Assembly: GCA_018398765.1 (NCBI GenBank)
Contig: JAHBMJ010003947.1
Location: 33,566 to 85,736 of the forward strand
DNA from: Chromera velia
Taxonomy: Eukaryota; Sar; Chromeraceae
Direction: 5' to 3'
Length of the DNA: 52,171 bases
Below the pieces are notes generated by a model. That model searched no databases. It was not told the origin of the DNA and saw only the letters and a list, made by a program, of their open reading frames with translations. Shown here piece by piece: positions 36,665 through 49,332 of the stretch. The stretch's first letter is position 1. Each line of letters starts with the position of its first letter. A program made the translations under genes and the position numbers.

Positions 36665-39385
36665 GAATATGTGCTCTGGGTTGTCCTCAAAGCCTTCTAG
36701 TGGCTTAGGATTTGGCGTCGCTAAATTTAGGATTTAACCTAGGTCACCAACATAAAAAAAAATAAAAAAGTAATTGCCTAAAATCGATTTTTGATTTTCT
36801 TTTTTTTTTTGATTGATTTTCAATATAAAAAATCTGGGCCCAGTTCAGATCTCCCTCTTAGGAAGGGCTCTAGCTCATAGTTTAGCTTAGGATCTAGCTT
36901 CCACTTAGCGACTAGTTTGAGGATTTGAAAGTCACTCTTGATTTAAGGAAGTCTAGGAGGAAGTTTGCACCCGCCTGGTACGGTTCTGTTTCCCCTTTTC
37001 AATAACTGCGGTATGCCCCTTTTTTTTATTTGCCTCCTTCCACAACTTCCAAAAAAAGGAAACCATATCCTGTTAATTCAGCCCTAGTACCAGGACTGTC
37101 AGGTCTCACTTGCAGCTGTGGGAGACTTGCTCAGACCCTCAGGCTCTGTTAGTCTAGGCACTAGGCCTAGCACTAAGCTGACTTTGAGGACCGAGATGTG
37201 AACTAGGATTTAACTCTCAATCATCATCATCATCACTCTATACCACATCTATTGTGACACAATTATTTGTGTTACTGATACTAGTATATAGGGTATTGTA
37301 TCATAATTTGAATTGTGTCATACTATATAGTTTCACTTAGTTTCAGTGTACGTACATTCTATTTAGGGCACAAAACGTTTTAGGCTCATAAAACGTTTAG
37401 TAAACAACCTAGTCTTTCCATTAAAATGAGGGAGGGGACCTGATTTATAGTCTTTTCCAAGTAAAACTCGAAACAAGCAAAACTCAGACAAACTTTCTTT
37501 CTTTAAAACTTTAGAGTGTGAACCCTAGCCCAGAACATAAATCCTAATCCCAATTCAATTAAATGTCATCAATTACTAGAATCAATTTTAAAATTCACTC
37601 ATCATTTAAAAGTCATCGTTGGATACCTCACTTTCATTTTCTATCACATCTACCAATCCATTGAGCTTATGGCAGTAGCTCTGCGACTTCGATTTCATCA
37701 TCTAGTTCATCATTTGGTTTGAACCCAGGCCGTAATTCTCTGAAGCTTGAACGCTGTCGTTCCTGTTAATGGCGTGCACACATGCACGCATGCATTCGCA
37801 AATAAAAACCATCATTGTGGAAGGAATGAGAGAAGGGACACTGGAGCACTCACCCAGTCCTTCACGCTTCACCAACCCATCCGACAAGTTTTTTGAATTA
37901 TTCTCCATCTTCAAGTGAAGTTCTTTGGAGTAATCGTTCCTCGCACCCTCTTAATTGCCCCCTTGAATTCTCCCCAGAAATCAAATGAAGCGAAGCACGT
38001 GGCACATGCACATGCAGGCACCACGGGCCCTCCAACAAAGAGAGTGAGTGCTCTGAGGAGACTAACCCCCTCCACCCCCCTGCTGGCACCGGACAACCAA
38101 CCCGTCAGTTGCCTTACCACCCTCGTTCCCCCCCCATTGACGCACGCACACACATTCAAATGCAACCCAACGAGGAAGACTGTCTGTACCAAAGGAGAGA
38201 GAAAAAAAGAAAGGCAGAAAGAAAGAAAGGAGATAGAAAGAAAACAGAACAGGAAGGCCAAGATACGCCTGCATGTCCTGTTCCTCAGCACGTCAGTGAG
38301 TTACAAGCATGCATCGTCAACCCACACCCAAGTCCCCCCCCTCACACCCATCTTCCCCCCCACCCCACAAACGTTCATCTAGAAGTGAGCAAATTCACGA
38401 TCAACAGTCACCCCCGCGACATGAGCGTTTTGCGCGCGACGGAATGCCATTCGATGCAAAGCAAAGCAGCAAGATTGATTGATTGATTGATGTGTTCGTT
38501 TCGTGCATGTCTGGTGCAGGTGTGCTAATTTGGACGAAAGAAAGCACACGATCGAATCATGCTCGACAGAGCAGGTCAACGGAGTGGCTTTGTGTGTGTG
38601 TTTTGTGTGTGTGTGTGTGTGTGTGTGTGTTTTGTGTGTGTGTGTGTGTGTGTTGGTTGTTTGTACATGAGTGAGACCTGAGTTGTCTGTGGTTCTTTTG
38701 TTTACAGCAGCTGCACAGAGTGCTTGAACGAACCTCATCTCATTCAACCGCCCATAACAAAAAAGCTCCTTCCTCCCTCTCTTTTTCCAGTCAGTCGGGC
38801 ACTGCAGTGTGCATGCACGCACTACAATATGCCGGTTTGCAATGCAGACAGACAGGCAGACACAGACAAGCAAAGGGGGCACACGCATCCTCATGCGCGA
38901 AACAGCAATGAGCCATGGGGGCAGGCAGACAGGCAAGCAGGAGCACAGGCAAGCATACGGGAAAAAACGCTTTGACGCATTGCAAGCACGACACACGGCC
39001 GAAACCTGCCCGCCAACCGATGCAAGATGACGTACGTACAAGCTGTCATGACAAGACAAGACCAGAAGACAGACCACCACTATAACGAGTACCTAAAGAT
39101 AAGCAGTCAGCAACGCCAGTCATGCACTTACTTATTGCTCGTTCATTCACCAACATACGGACCGACTCATGAAAGGCAGACCACACGCAAGGCCAGTCAG
39201 TCTTGAACCAAGTTCACGAAAGACGGAACCAAACAATGCAGCAGGAAGACACAACACTTAAAAAAGCACCGCCATCTCTCTCTGTCTCTCACTCTCTCCG
39301 GGTCTGTCCGCTTTTCTTCATCCTGCTCTTCAATAACGCCACGTTGTGCATTTCGACCCGTTTTCTCCCTGTTCCTTTGTCTTCG

Positions 39386-39471
<86 letters not shown>

Positions 39472-42156
39472 TTGTGTGGTTGTGCGATGAGTGAACTTGT
39501 GAGGCCGTCTCTCCTTGTGGCGGTGCACGAACGAAAGGAATCATATTCAAGGGAGAGAGGACAGGAGGAAGGAAGGAAGGAAGGAAGGAAGGAAAGGAAG
39601 AAAAGGAAAAAAGCAGAAAGAAAGACGGAAAACAGAGGGTAGAGAAGAGAGGAGGGAGGAGGATACAAACGAATTAAATCTCGCTCAACCCCCTGGCTTT
39701 TCCTTCAGGACGTCGAGAGACATTCCATGCATACGCAGTTCTTCGTTTCTTCCTTTCTTTTTTTACGCATCTCTTCCTTCGTTTGTATACGCCTTTCTCT
39801 CTTTCTTGATTTGTTTTACCACCATTTTTTTGTCTTGCGATCTCTCCGTTTTTCTGTGTCTGCTCTCTCGTCCGTGTGAATTGATCACTACGATCGGGTA
39901 TGGCTCTGACAGCGAGAGGGTTGTTTGTGACCCCCAGGAGGTCAGGAAAGAACGGAGGAAAAAAGGACAAATGATGAGGAACAAGGAGGTCCAATAGGAA
40001 GAGGGGTGGGAACAAGGGAAGGAAAGGAAAAGGACAAACGCGACTTTCACTCAGTCGCAGCGGACAGAAAGGGGGCGCTTCAAGGACGGAAAGGGATGAG
40101 GGTCTAGACTTGCAGGTCTCCATCAGACGGGACCAAAAGAAACGAAAAATACCCCTCCCCTCCGAGGCACAAGCGCAAGCTAGCGGGTCAGCTAGCAGGG
40201 GAAAAAGCGAAAGTCAAATATGGCGAAGGCACCATCCATCTTCACTCAAATTGCTGGCCCGTTTTTCTGTTCCTGTCTGATGTGTTAGGTGGGCTCCGAA
40301 CGGACAAATGCGGGGAGTGAAAAGGGGTGATAAGAATTGTGTCAGAACACGGAAAGGAGGGTCGCGTTGCTCTTGTCCGGACCCCGAAAGGCTTTGTTGT
40401 TGCCATTTTTCTTTCTTGTCCACTTTGCCTGCTTGCGGATCTTTCGCTTCACCAGTTGCATTTTCTTTTTTTTGTCTGACTCTTCCGCTATTTCTCAGCT
40501 TTTTTGTTCTGTTATTTTTGTTCCTATCCTACGTGAAAGTGCGTCGGGTTGAATGAGTGGATGAAAGACAGAGAAGGAAGAAGAGCGAGAGGACTGAGGG
40601 GAGAGGAGAGAAGGAATCTGTTCTTGTTCAGAGGAGAGACGAAGAGAGGAGAGGAGAGGAGATGACACGGTCAGGTGAAGATTGCGGCTCCAAACAGGGA
40701 AGGGAATGGAAGGAAAAGCTGCGTACACGCTGGTAGGCAGGAATGCAACAGCAAACAGACAGACAGAGAGACAGAGAGACAGACAGACAGACGTACACAC
40801 AGGACGAAGTACAGAAACGGAAGAAGGGAAGAAAACAGCAGACAGACTGGGACAAAGACGGGGAAGCAGGAGGGAGAGATGTTACAGTCTCGTTTGGTTC
40901 ATTCAAAGCACAACAGTCAAGTTCAAATAGACCCCTTAAGTCTCTTTTCTGATGGTTGGATGGAGGCTCTCTCTCAAGAGTCTCTTCGTCTCTCTTTTCT
41001 TTTCTGGTTTCGAGGAGAGACGTCCTCTCATTAGTGAGGAAGAAATCACTGGACTCCAGCATTTCTGTACTCATTCTGCTTGTCTTGCCTTCATTCTCGA
41101 CATTCGTTCTTTCCTCACTGACTTGGTTCATGATGCTGTTTCTTTCTCTCTCGCTCATTTTCCTCCTCCCGATTGTGTACGTGCCCTTTTTCCCTCCTTC
41201 CTCCCCATGGTTATTGCACTAGCTGAATTATGGAGAGGAAACAATCCTGTTGCATTTTTTCGGTCTCACTTTTCCCCCTCGGCAGCTTTCCTTTTCTTTC
41301 TCAATCCGACTCAGGCAGTCACACAGGTACACAGGCAGGCAGGCAGGCGATTCTTCCTTCCGCCCGTCCATCTACACGTCAGTCATTCGCCATTGAAGGG
41401 TCTTTCTTCTTCCGCTATCTGTTTCTGAACGTGCCGCTGCCCGCAGATCCTCCCCAAACCCAGACGACAAATGAACATGTGCAGGAGCGAAATGTGAAGG
41501 AACCAATCAATAATCAGCAAGTGCATCCGATGCATTGCGATTGGGCAATCCTTTAGTCAGCCTTTCTTTTGTGGAGACGCACTTTCATTGAAAGTTGATT
41601 GGTCCTCGTTCGTTCTCCTCGATCTTTTTTCCCCTTCCTTTTCCTTCTCCCTCCTCAGACAGAAAGAAAGAAGGATTGACAAGTCAATCAACGGGTATCT
41701 ATCGACTCACACAGACGCACTTTTGCCTCTATTCTTCTTTTTGTCATTTCTTCCTCTATTCAGCAAGCAGATCGCATCCAATCAGGAGAGTAGAGACGAC
41801 CCCCTTGACCCTATCTATCTCCACTGTCCTTCCTTCTCCCTCCCTAACCCATCCACCGGGACGAGAAATGAAGAAGATGCCCTTCAACCGAACTCAAATA
41901 ATCTCTCTCAGCAACAGCATCGGAATCCTGCCGTTCCCCTCAACGGCTCCCCTTGTTGCAAGCAAAGTCAACCGGCAGCACCACCCACAGCGCAAGTCAG
42001 ATTCAGACACACCTGCCAGCAAGGTGCCAGTCCACACAAGCGGAACAAGAAATGGGGGGCTTTGAGCGGACAGACGAGAAGGAAGCTTACATGATCAGAG
42101 AGAGAAACTGAGACGGAGACTGAAGAAGGGAAAACTTCTACCCGACCGCGATGATC

Positions 42157-42190
<34 letters not shown>

Positions 42191-43657
42191 AAAGGAACAG
42201 ATGTCAGAAAGCAGAAGTCAAAGGGCGCTCACTCAAACGCCGTCGTCTTTGCGGCAGCGACAGACTCACATTCTTGCATGCGCACAACGAACGAAACGAC
42301 CTGATGAGCCCTCCCTCCACACGCACGAGCACGGAGAGGCAAGTGCACTCGATGGATGTGTGGACGAATCAACGACAACAGACGAAACGAATGCAATTCA
42401 ATCAATACAATCAGACAGAGACAGAAGGATGCGATCGAACAGGCCGAGAGTAGGAGAAAATGACCGACACAGATATACATAGTTATGTACAGAGGCGGGT
42501 GCTGGCTGCGCATGTTTGCGTCTAATCTGCTTGGAAGCAAGCTGCAAATGTGCCGATAGGAAAAAGGGAGGAGGAGGAAAGCAGTTAGATTTCTTTTCCT
42601 TTCCAAGGGGTAACTGGAAGAGAGAAAAGGAGGAGAGAAAGATGAAACAGACAAGAATGCAGACGAACAACGCTCTGCCATGAGTATGAGAAGAGAGAAG
42701 GAAACACAGAGAGAGGGGAGGACGCAGTTCGCATGGAAGAAATCAAATCAAGAACAAGCAGATGCAAAGGGCACGTATCAACCGACGAGAACAAAAAGGG
42801 CAACTGTGCAAGACGACGGCAAGGACTCAAGTAAGAGCTCTGCAGGTTTCTTTAAACTGTTCGCTATTTGTCTTCAAGAGAAGAAAGGGAGACCCAAATA
42901 GAAGAAAAAGAGAAGACAGAGACGAACAAGTAAATGGGCGGTGTTTGATTACAAACAGAGAGGCACGAACATGACCGCACGCTGAGTTTTGAGCGTGCGC
43001 AGAAACAGAATTTGCACATGGATTGGAATGAACACACAAAGACACGCAAGAATACCAAGCCCGCTACCGTCGTCTCTGCTCTCTGTCAGACCATCTTTTC
43101 TCTTTTTCTCTCGATGCCGCCATATATGCCCTTTCTGCCGTTGCGATAAACGAATAGAATAGAATAGAACGGACGAATACGATCAAAGCTGTCAGCGCAT
43201 AAATGAATGAATGTAAGATGGAAAGAAACACGAAGAAGAAATCTATCCCTGTGGCCGCCTCTCTCTGTGAACGACTGCCTTGTCGTTCTTTTCCAATCCT
43301 CCCGTTTCTCATGTCATCTGCAGCCCTGTCTCTTCTTCCTTCTCTTCTTCTTCTTCTGTGCATACCCATGCACTCATATGCGTTTGTTTTCGTTTCCGTC
43401 ATCTCTGCCTCTCTTTTGTCAGTCGAGCCAAAGAAGAACTGCCCCGTCTCTCTCTTCATGATTTCCTTTTTTTTTTTTGAACGCAGGTATGACTAGTTCG
43501 AATTCAAAAGAAGAGAGAGCACACGTGATTGACGCTTTGCCTTCTTCTCAAGCGCATTCATTCTCTTTCCCCTCTCTCTTCTCAGTCAACACTCACTCCA
43601 GTGACCACACATGGCCACCCAGTCGCTCTCTCCCCCCTCCCCTCGTGTTGGCTGAAC

Positions 43658-43692
<35 letters not shown>

Positions 43693-44336
43693 GACCTGAC
43701 TGACGACTGCACCCTCTTTCCTCTTCCTCCACCACGACCTTCCCTTCCTCGCCTCGATCGGGGAGGAAAGCAGGCTCCTCTCCTCCCTTCCTTCTCCTTG
43801 CTTCCTTCTTTTTCTGTCATGTCAGACAGAGGATTGAATTGGGATTGCATGAAATGGAATGGATTGATGGCTGTGGCTGTGTTCTGTTGTGTTTGGGCGC
43901 TTTGCTGCTTTTGGGGATGACCGGAAGTTGGCAAAGTCAGAATCGTACACACGAAGAGAGACAGAGAGAGAAGAGGTTGCAAGATGCAAGAAGAGAGAAA
44001 GAGAGAAAGAATGAAAGATCGAACGAACACAACAGCGGTCACCAACTTCCTTCAACACCCTCCCGGTCACCCCAGCACCCACCCTCTCTTCTGTCTGTCT
44101 TTGCTTTTCCTGCCTGCCATTTATTTCTCTCTGTCGCTCTGAACACCTTTTCCTAAATCTCTACCGTCCTCTTTTCAGCTTCAGATTCAACAAATTCATA
44201 CGGCTTTCCCGTTTTCCCAAACACCTGATTGCAGCATGTCATCTCAGCGCATGACATGACAACGCTCTCGCTCTCTCCTCTTCCCTTCAGTCCCCCACAC
44301 CTCTCTCCACCCCTCACCGTCTGCTAACATACGTGT
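36665..44336. other. Long region without a supported gene
   Basis: 36665-37700 is AT-rich repeat DNA. 37700-44336 is moderate-GC sequence full of simple repeats: (TG)n near 38592-38653, (TC)n(TG)n near 39390-39470, GGAA repeats near 39566-39600, GACA repeats near 40757-40793, (GA)n near 42160-42190 and CTGT repeats near 43658-43690. Open frames at 37915-38382 (+) and 41588-42094 (+), and a possible minus exon near 37850-37914, lack family motifs or consistent splice partners. Part may be 3' untranslated sequence of the CELF-like gene or an unmodelled gene. Confidence 0.45.
39390..39470. repeat. (TC)n-(TG)n microsatellite
   Basis: CT repeat with one GTCTCT interruption passes directly into TG repeat. 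It is not inside any gene I can support. Confidence 0.9.
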
Positions 44337-45893
44337 CTAGGCGAGGAGGGAGGAGCAGGTTCCGCAGTTGGGTGCCAGGTTGACGGGGTACTGGGGGTAC
44401 CCCCCCGCTCCTCCCGCTGCTGCTGCTGTTGCTGCTGCCCACCCCTGCGCGTACCCTCTAGAGGCAGCCATGACGATCGAGGGATCCTGGTTCATCTGCT
44501 GCTGCTGCTGGGTGCCGCAGCTCATGTTGTGTCTCCCTGCGCCCACTCCTGGGGCAGAGGTACCGGACTGGAGTTGGGGCTCTGCCAGGGGTGTGTGGGT
44601 AGGGGTGCTGAGGGGGGCGATGGCAGGGGAGGTCGAGCTGCCTCCCTGGGGTTGGGCTGTGTGGGCCTGCTGGGGGCTGTAGGGCTGGGCCCCTGGTCCC
44701 TCCCCCTGCTGCTGCTGTCCCTGCTGCTGCGTGTGGATGGCACCAAGAGGAACACCTACGGAGGCCATCAGCTGAGAGAAGTCTCCGTGGGGTCCGGGAG
44801 ACATCCCCCCTCCTCCTCGGGGGCCGCCGCTTGCGTGCCCCCCGTGGAGAAACGGCTGAGAGTTGTGGATGTGGGGATGGATGTAGGGGTAGTTCTGCGA
44901 CCCCGGCATCGTACCGTAAATGTGGGGAGGAGCGGGCCCGCCGGGGCCTCCCTGGCCAGAGAGACAGTAGGGGAAGGGGGCTGCCCCTGCGTGCATGCGG
45001 CCTCTGCTCGCGTGGGGGTGGTGCATGGGAACGTGCATCCCCCCCCCTGGAGGCATCTGTTGCATAGACAGAGACATGTTCATAGAGGCAGAGAGGGCGG
45101 CGCTGTCTGCGGAGGTCGACAGACCCTGAGAGGCCGACGAGGGACGGGAACCGCGTCCCCTGTGCATGCCCCCCTTCTTGTGTCCCGCAACCATCGCAGG
45201 CTTTCCACCAATTGCCCTCGGGGGGTTGCCGAGGACAGTGGGAACACCTGTGTGCATCTGCATGGAGGGTCCTCCGGGGTGGGGGCGCTCCTGCAGCTCT
45301 CTTTCAACAACTGCAAGACGTTCCTGGAGCTGGGGGGGGAGGAACCTCGACTCTCCTTGCTTCAAGGAAACCTTCAGACGCTTCCCACAGGCCATGTGAC
45401 CGTTCATACACCTGACTGCCTCAATGGCCTGTGCAGGTCTAGCGAAGGATACAAACCCAAACCCCCTAGGCTGTCCCGTCTCCGAATCTCTCTGCACAAC
45501 TGCCTGGAGGACGCGTCCGTGTCTCGCGAAGGCGTCCTTCAGTTCCTCCCCGCTCCACTCATTCGGCAGATGGAACACGAACACGGTGCACCCAGGAGAC
45601 GGAGACTTGCGCCCCGCCGCACCCGCACCTTCATGGCTGCCAGCAGGGGGAGTGGTCTTCAGGGAGACCTTAAGGTGCTTCACTCCGACCTGCATGTGTG
45701 TGTGCATGCGTTCATGCGTGTCCGTCTAGACAAGGGAAGGAAAACATTTGCCCATACGCTCGGTACAGAGAGAGCCGCAATGAATCTGCCGATCAGGAGG
45801 GACGCCTGGATGGATTGAAAAAATGAACGACGTCCTCTCTCTCCCTCTCCCCCCCCCCCCCCCCCTCTCTCTGTGTGTGTGTGCGTGTGTGTG

Positions 45894-45943
<50 letters not shown>

Positions 45944-47515
45944 TGTGTGTGTGTGTGTCTGTGTTTCTGTCTGTAAGATGCCGAGCCTCCCCTCTGAAAT
46001 GCCGTCGCAGAAAAACAAACAACAGAACGACAAAAACACCGTGGACTGCTCATCGATCACCCCCCCAACGACCAACAAAACAAAACAAGAACACCAGGAA
46101 GACGAACCTGGAATCCGTTCAGATGCATGAGTGCGTCTGCTGCCTCCTGAGCCTGTTCGAACGAAACGAAACCGAATCCCTTCGAGCTCCCGTCAGAGTT
46201 CCTCATCACACGCACCGACAGAATATTGCCGAAAGCCCCGAAGGTCTGCATGCAGGCATCCATTTGTTTGGCATCAGGTCTTTCACTTCACTCGCTGATT
46301 TGCTCAAGACGAAGGAAACTGTACCAGAGAGAGAAACGTCATTGAACCATCCCCATTGCGCCATATCTGATCACAGAAGAACCCCAGCAACACAGAAAAC
46401 AGCATGACGCAGCAGCACAACCAAAAAGAAGCTCTGACTCTCACCTCCTCGCACTTCATCAGCGAAGCTGGTTCAGTCTGTTTCTTCGCCCCCTGCCCCC
46501 CAACTTACGTCTTTCAGTTCTGCGTCAGTCCAGTCCACAGGCAGATGGAACACGAAGAGGGTGACAGAACACTGCAAGCACGCAAACGAGCAAGCAAATA
46601 CGCAAACAAAACGAAAAAAAGAGAACAGGACACAGGAATAAAACGCAGAACCCACTAACGCGATCGAACAGGAACTCTGGAACAAGAAGAACGAAACTGG
46701 TGCGTGTCAACAGCGACAAGAGAAAAAGAGACATCCAAACATGCGCGAACAGTGTGCATGACAGCAAAGAAGTGAAGGGGGAGAGCAAAAATGCAGACAC
46801 GCAGAAACAACATTAAAAACAGAGTCCCGCTCCACCCCCCACCGATGTCCCCTCCACCACAACTCCCCCCTATCTACTTACTGACGCTGTGTGCCATGAT
46901 CTTTCTGATTTGTTCGTCCTGGCACTGTGTCCGGGACTTCTTCAGGGAGACCTTCAGTCTCTTGGAGGTGCCGGGGCAGAGGAATCCATGCATCTCACTC
47001 ACAGCGTCCTGAGCAGCTGACGGGTCTGCGAAGGACACGAACCCGAATCCCCTGCTAGACCCATCGGGACGGGAGACAATCTTCACTGACTCGATCTGCC
47101 CAAACTTCTCGAAATTCTGCAAACAAAGGTCACACACGAAGAGACGGAAAGTGTTGAGTTTTGAAACAGGGGAACTGGAAAGGACTTGGGCGGAAGCACT
47201 TCCACTTTCGAATGACTGCTGCTGCACCCACTGCACACACTGGTACATGTGACCATCTTCTACGTTGTGCAAGAAAAAGCGGAGTTGCCCGGATGACAGG
47301 CCGGAAAAGAGCACTTGTTGTCACTCAAACAATGGAGACGGGAGAGTGACTCTGTCTCTCACCTTCTGAAGGTCATCGTCCTTCCACTCGGGGGGGAGAT
47401 GGAAAACGAAGATGTTTTTATCGTTGGGGGCATCAGTGGTAGAGTCAGAGTGTTCGGGTGCCGGGACAGGCATCTCCTCCGCCGACTTCTCGAGGGTTTC
47501 GATGAATTCAGACAT
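44337..47515 (-). CDS. CELF/Bruno-like RNA-binding protein with three RRMs
   Basis: Five exons on the minus strand, all phase 0: 47515-47363, 47116-46886, 46571-46509, 46245-46108 and 45689-44337 (645 residues). Start is ATG 47515 and stop is TAG 44339-44337. RRM1 lies at about 34-112 ([14 protein letters not shown]1 RGFGFVSF at 73-80), RRM2 at about 131-206 ([19 protein letters not shown] at 171-178) and RRM3 at about 228-305 ([19 protein letters not shown] at 270-277). Each ends in a (K/H)LKVSLK strand. Strand sequence and spacing resemble CELF/Bruno proteins, which control splicing, translation and mRNA decay. The usual long linker before RRM3 is only about 20 residues here. The C-terminal 340 residues are rich in Gln, Gly, His, Pro and Met. 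The donor of exon 2 is taken as GTCAGT, not GTAAGT three bases away, because only that keeps phase. Confidence 0.85.
45838..45962. repeat. C-run, (TC)n and (TG)n microsatellite in the last CELF-like intron
   Basis: CTCTCT, a run of about 15 C, CTCTCT, then about 100 bases of TG with a few GC steps. It lies in the intron before the last exon. Confidence 0.9.
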
Positions 47516-48285
47516 AGTGATTGATTGAAGTGAGGGGTTAGTGAGACAGCTAGAGGAGCGTTACTTCCCGCCTTGCTCTTTTTCTGTCCGGCTTCCCGTC
47601 CCTTTTCTCAGTCGCAATTTTCCGAATCAGGCTTGATTTTTTGCTTCCAAGGGTTTGTCGTTGGCGGATCGGCTTGCACACACAGACTCGGAATTCTTTC
47701 CTTCACTCAAAACGCCTTTCTTCCAGTAAACGTGGAATTTCAAGCGTCTCCTCTTTTTCTGTGTTCTTGAGGGCATTTGCGCGGAGTCTCTTCGCGCGTG
47801 TTCGCGTGCCGGGTGCCAGGTGCAGCCGTTTTCGAGACGGGAAAGACATGCCGTGGCCTCAAACCCGACAAACTGGCCCCGGAGCACACCAAAAAGTTCG
47901 GGGGCCACGGTCGCTGACGCGGCCTGTGCCCGTTTCGCGTTGAAAAATTGTGGGTGCATGCGCGGTCCCGAAAGGCATGCACTCCCTTGCGCACCTTCCG
48001 TGCGCGCGCGCAGCTATAGCCAGGCAAGAAACAGTGACAAAAAAAGGAGAAAACAACGGCGGATTCTAGTCTGATCATGACTCTGATGCCTGATGCATCT
48101 TCAAAGTGTCTTCCGTTTCTCTTCTTTAGCCACAGGTCCACAACCACACAGGTGTTGGTGGGCATCTGCTGAGGTGCGTTTCAGTAAACATGCAGTCGGG
48201 CCGGAGGGTGTTTAGGCGTTTATCAGTGTGTTGTTTGCACAGAGAAGGTTAGAACCCGAAGTAGTCAGACTGTTGCATTCATTAA
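47516..48285. promoter_or_regulatory. Shared divergent promoter region, CpG-rich
   Basis: These 770 bases separate the divergent CELF-like (-) and membrane protein (+) start codons. The middle, about 47765-48015, is rich in CG dinucleotides (TTCGCGCGTGTTCGCG, GTGCGCGCGCGCAG) and holds GCATGC cores near 47955 and 47975. No defined promoter element is recognised. Confidence 0.35.
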
Positions 48286-49332
48286 ATGAAAAGTCTTTGG
48301 CATGAGTGGCTGTCCTGGCCCTGCTGGAGGAAAAGCGCTGTGTTCCTGGTTCTCCCCTCCCTCCTTGTGAGCTTGATTGGCATCTTTCTGCTGATCGAAG
48401 CGTCCGTCTACGACCCTTTCGTTGGATGGGATGCAACGCCACCCGTCCGCTCGGATGCTGACAAGACTTGGAAGGACGGCAATTTCGAAGAGGCCCTCGG
48501 TCCTGATGGACGAGTGCAAAGTCCATGGGTATGCGCAAGTGCAAGTGGAAGAGGGAGTAGAATTGAGACGAAGATTCGGTCGGAAGTGATCCTGAAAGTG
48601 TTGCTACCTGTCGTCCTCATCTTTGCCGTCTCCGTCTACACTCTGCTTCTCTTGCTTCTTTTGGCATCGAAAGGAGAGACCACCAGCAAGAGACGCATAC
48701 GAACAACGCAGATTCTGTCTCTCGCTGCTGTGTGCGTGGTTCTTTCTGCTCTCCTCTTCTCGTTCGCGTTGGATGTTGCATGGATGGGCACTGTGTTTCC
48801 TGGATGTCAGTGTTACCATAGCTATGTGAGACCGACGGAAGTGAGACCCGCCTGTGGAAGGTACGACAAGTTTTTCGACAGGGATGATGGGCGAGTGCAC
48901 TCTGAGAGCCCTTCCACGCCATATGACAAATGGTGCGTGGACTGGGTGGAGAGGCTCTCATCCAGTGCCGCGAGGTTCAACAATGTGAACTGGGCAGGCA
49001 CCGTCGCGTGGATTCTGTCGGTGGGTGTGCTGGCAGCTGCCTTCATGCTCTGCCTCTGGGCGTTCGGCGCCAAGTGTTGTGGGGCCTGTGGGAAGAGAAA
49101 CAAGACGACACAGCAAAAGAAGGAGATAAGCGTGGAGGGGGGAAAGGAAGGAGAATTGGATCGGAGTGAAGCTGTTTGTATGAAGGAGTCGGCACAGGGT
49201 GGACCTGGTGTTCAGTCAGGGGGGGAGAACGGAAAGGTTGAGTCAGACGATGCACAGTTGTGCGATCATGCACCTGTGGAAGACGTCGAGAGGTGCGCTG
49301 AGAAGATGGCAGATCACGCGAACGCCGTTTGA
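48286..49332 (+). CDS. Four-pass membrane protein of unknown function
   Basis: A single open frame of 348 residues has no apparent intron, unlike the other genes here. Four hydrophobic helices are visible at about 18-38, 101-127, 142-164 and 237-261. Two roughly 65-70 residue loops lie between helices 1-2 and 3-4. The second loop has several Cys (GCQCYHS, ACGRYD, WCVDW) and may be disulfide bonded. After helix 4 comes a Cys-rich juxtamembrane stretch (KCCGACGKRNK), a plausible palmitoylation site, then an acidic, polar cytoplasmic tail of about 80 residues. The layout recalls tetraspanin- or claudin-type proteins, but the tetraspanin CCG signature is not where it should be, so no family is claimed. 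It shares a promoter region with the CELF-like gene. Confidence 0.75.
   Translation: MKSLWHEWLSWPCWRKSAVFLVLPSLLVSLIGIFLLIEASVYDPFVGWDATPPVRSDADKTWKDGNFEEALGPDGRVQSPWVCASASGRGSRIETKIRSEVILKVLLPVVLIFAVSVYTLLLLLLLASKGETTSKRRIRTTQILSLAAVCVVLSALLFSFALDVAWMGTVFPGCQCYHSYVRPTEVRPACGRYDKFFDRDDGRVHSESPSTPYDKWCVDWVERLSSSAARFNNVNWAGTVAWILSVGVLAAAFMLCLWAFGAKCCGACGKRNKTTQQKKEISVEGGKEGELDRSEAVCMKESAQGGPGVQSGGENGKVESDDAQLCDHAPVEDVERCAEKMADHANAV

Noticed and set aside
37915-38382. Plus-strand 155-codon frame
   Set aside because: Its composition is driven by Pro/Thr/His-rich and Lys/Glu-rich simple repeats, with no family motif and no splice partner.
44529-45818. Plus-strand open frame of 429 codons
   Set aside because: It is the antisense shadow of the CELF-like last exon. 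The minus strand carries a canonical RRM with RNP1 and RNP2; the plus frame has no motif and is Cys/Arg-biased.
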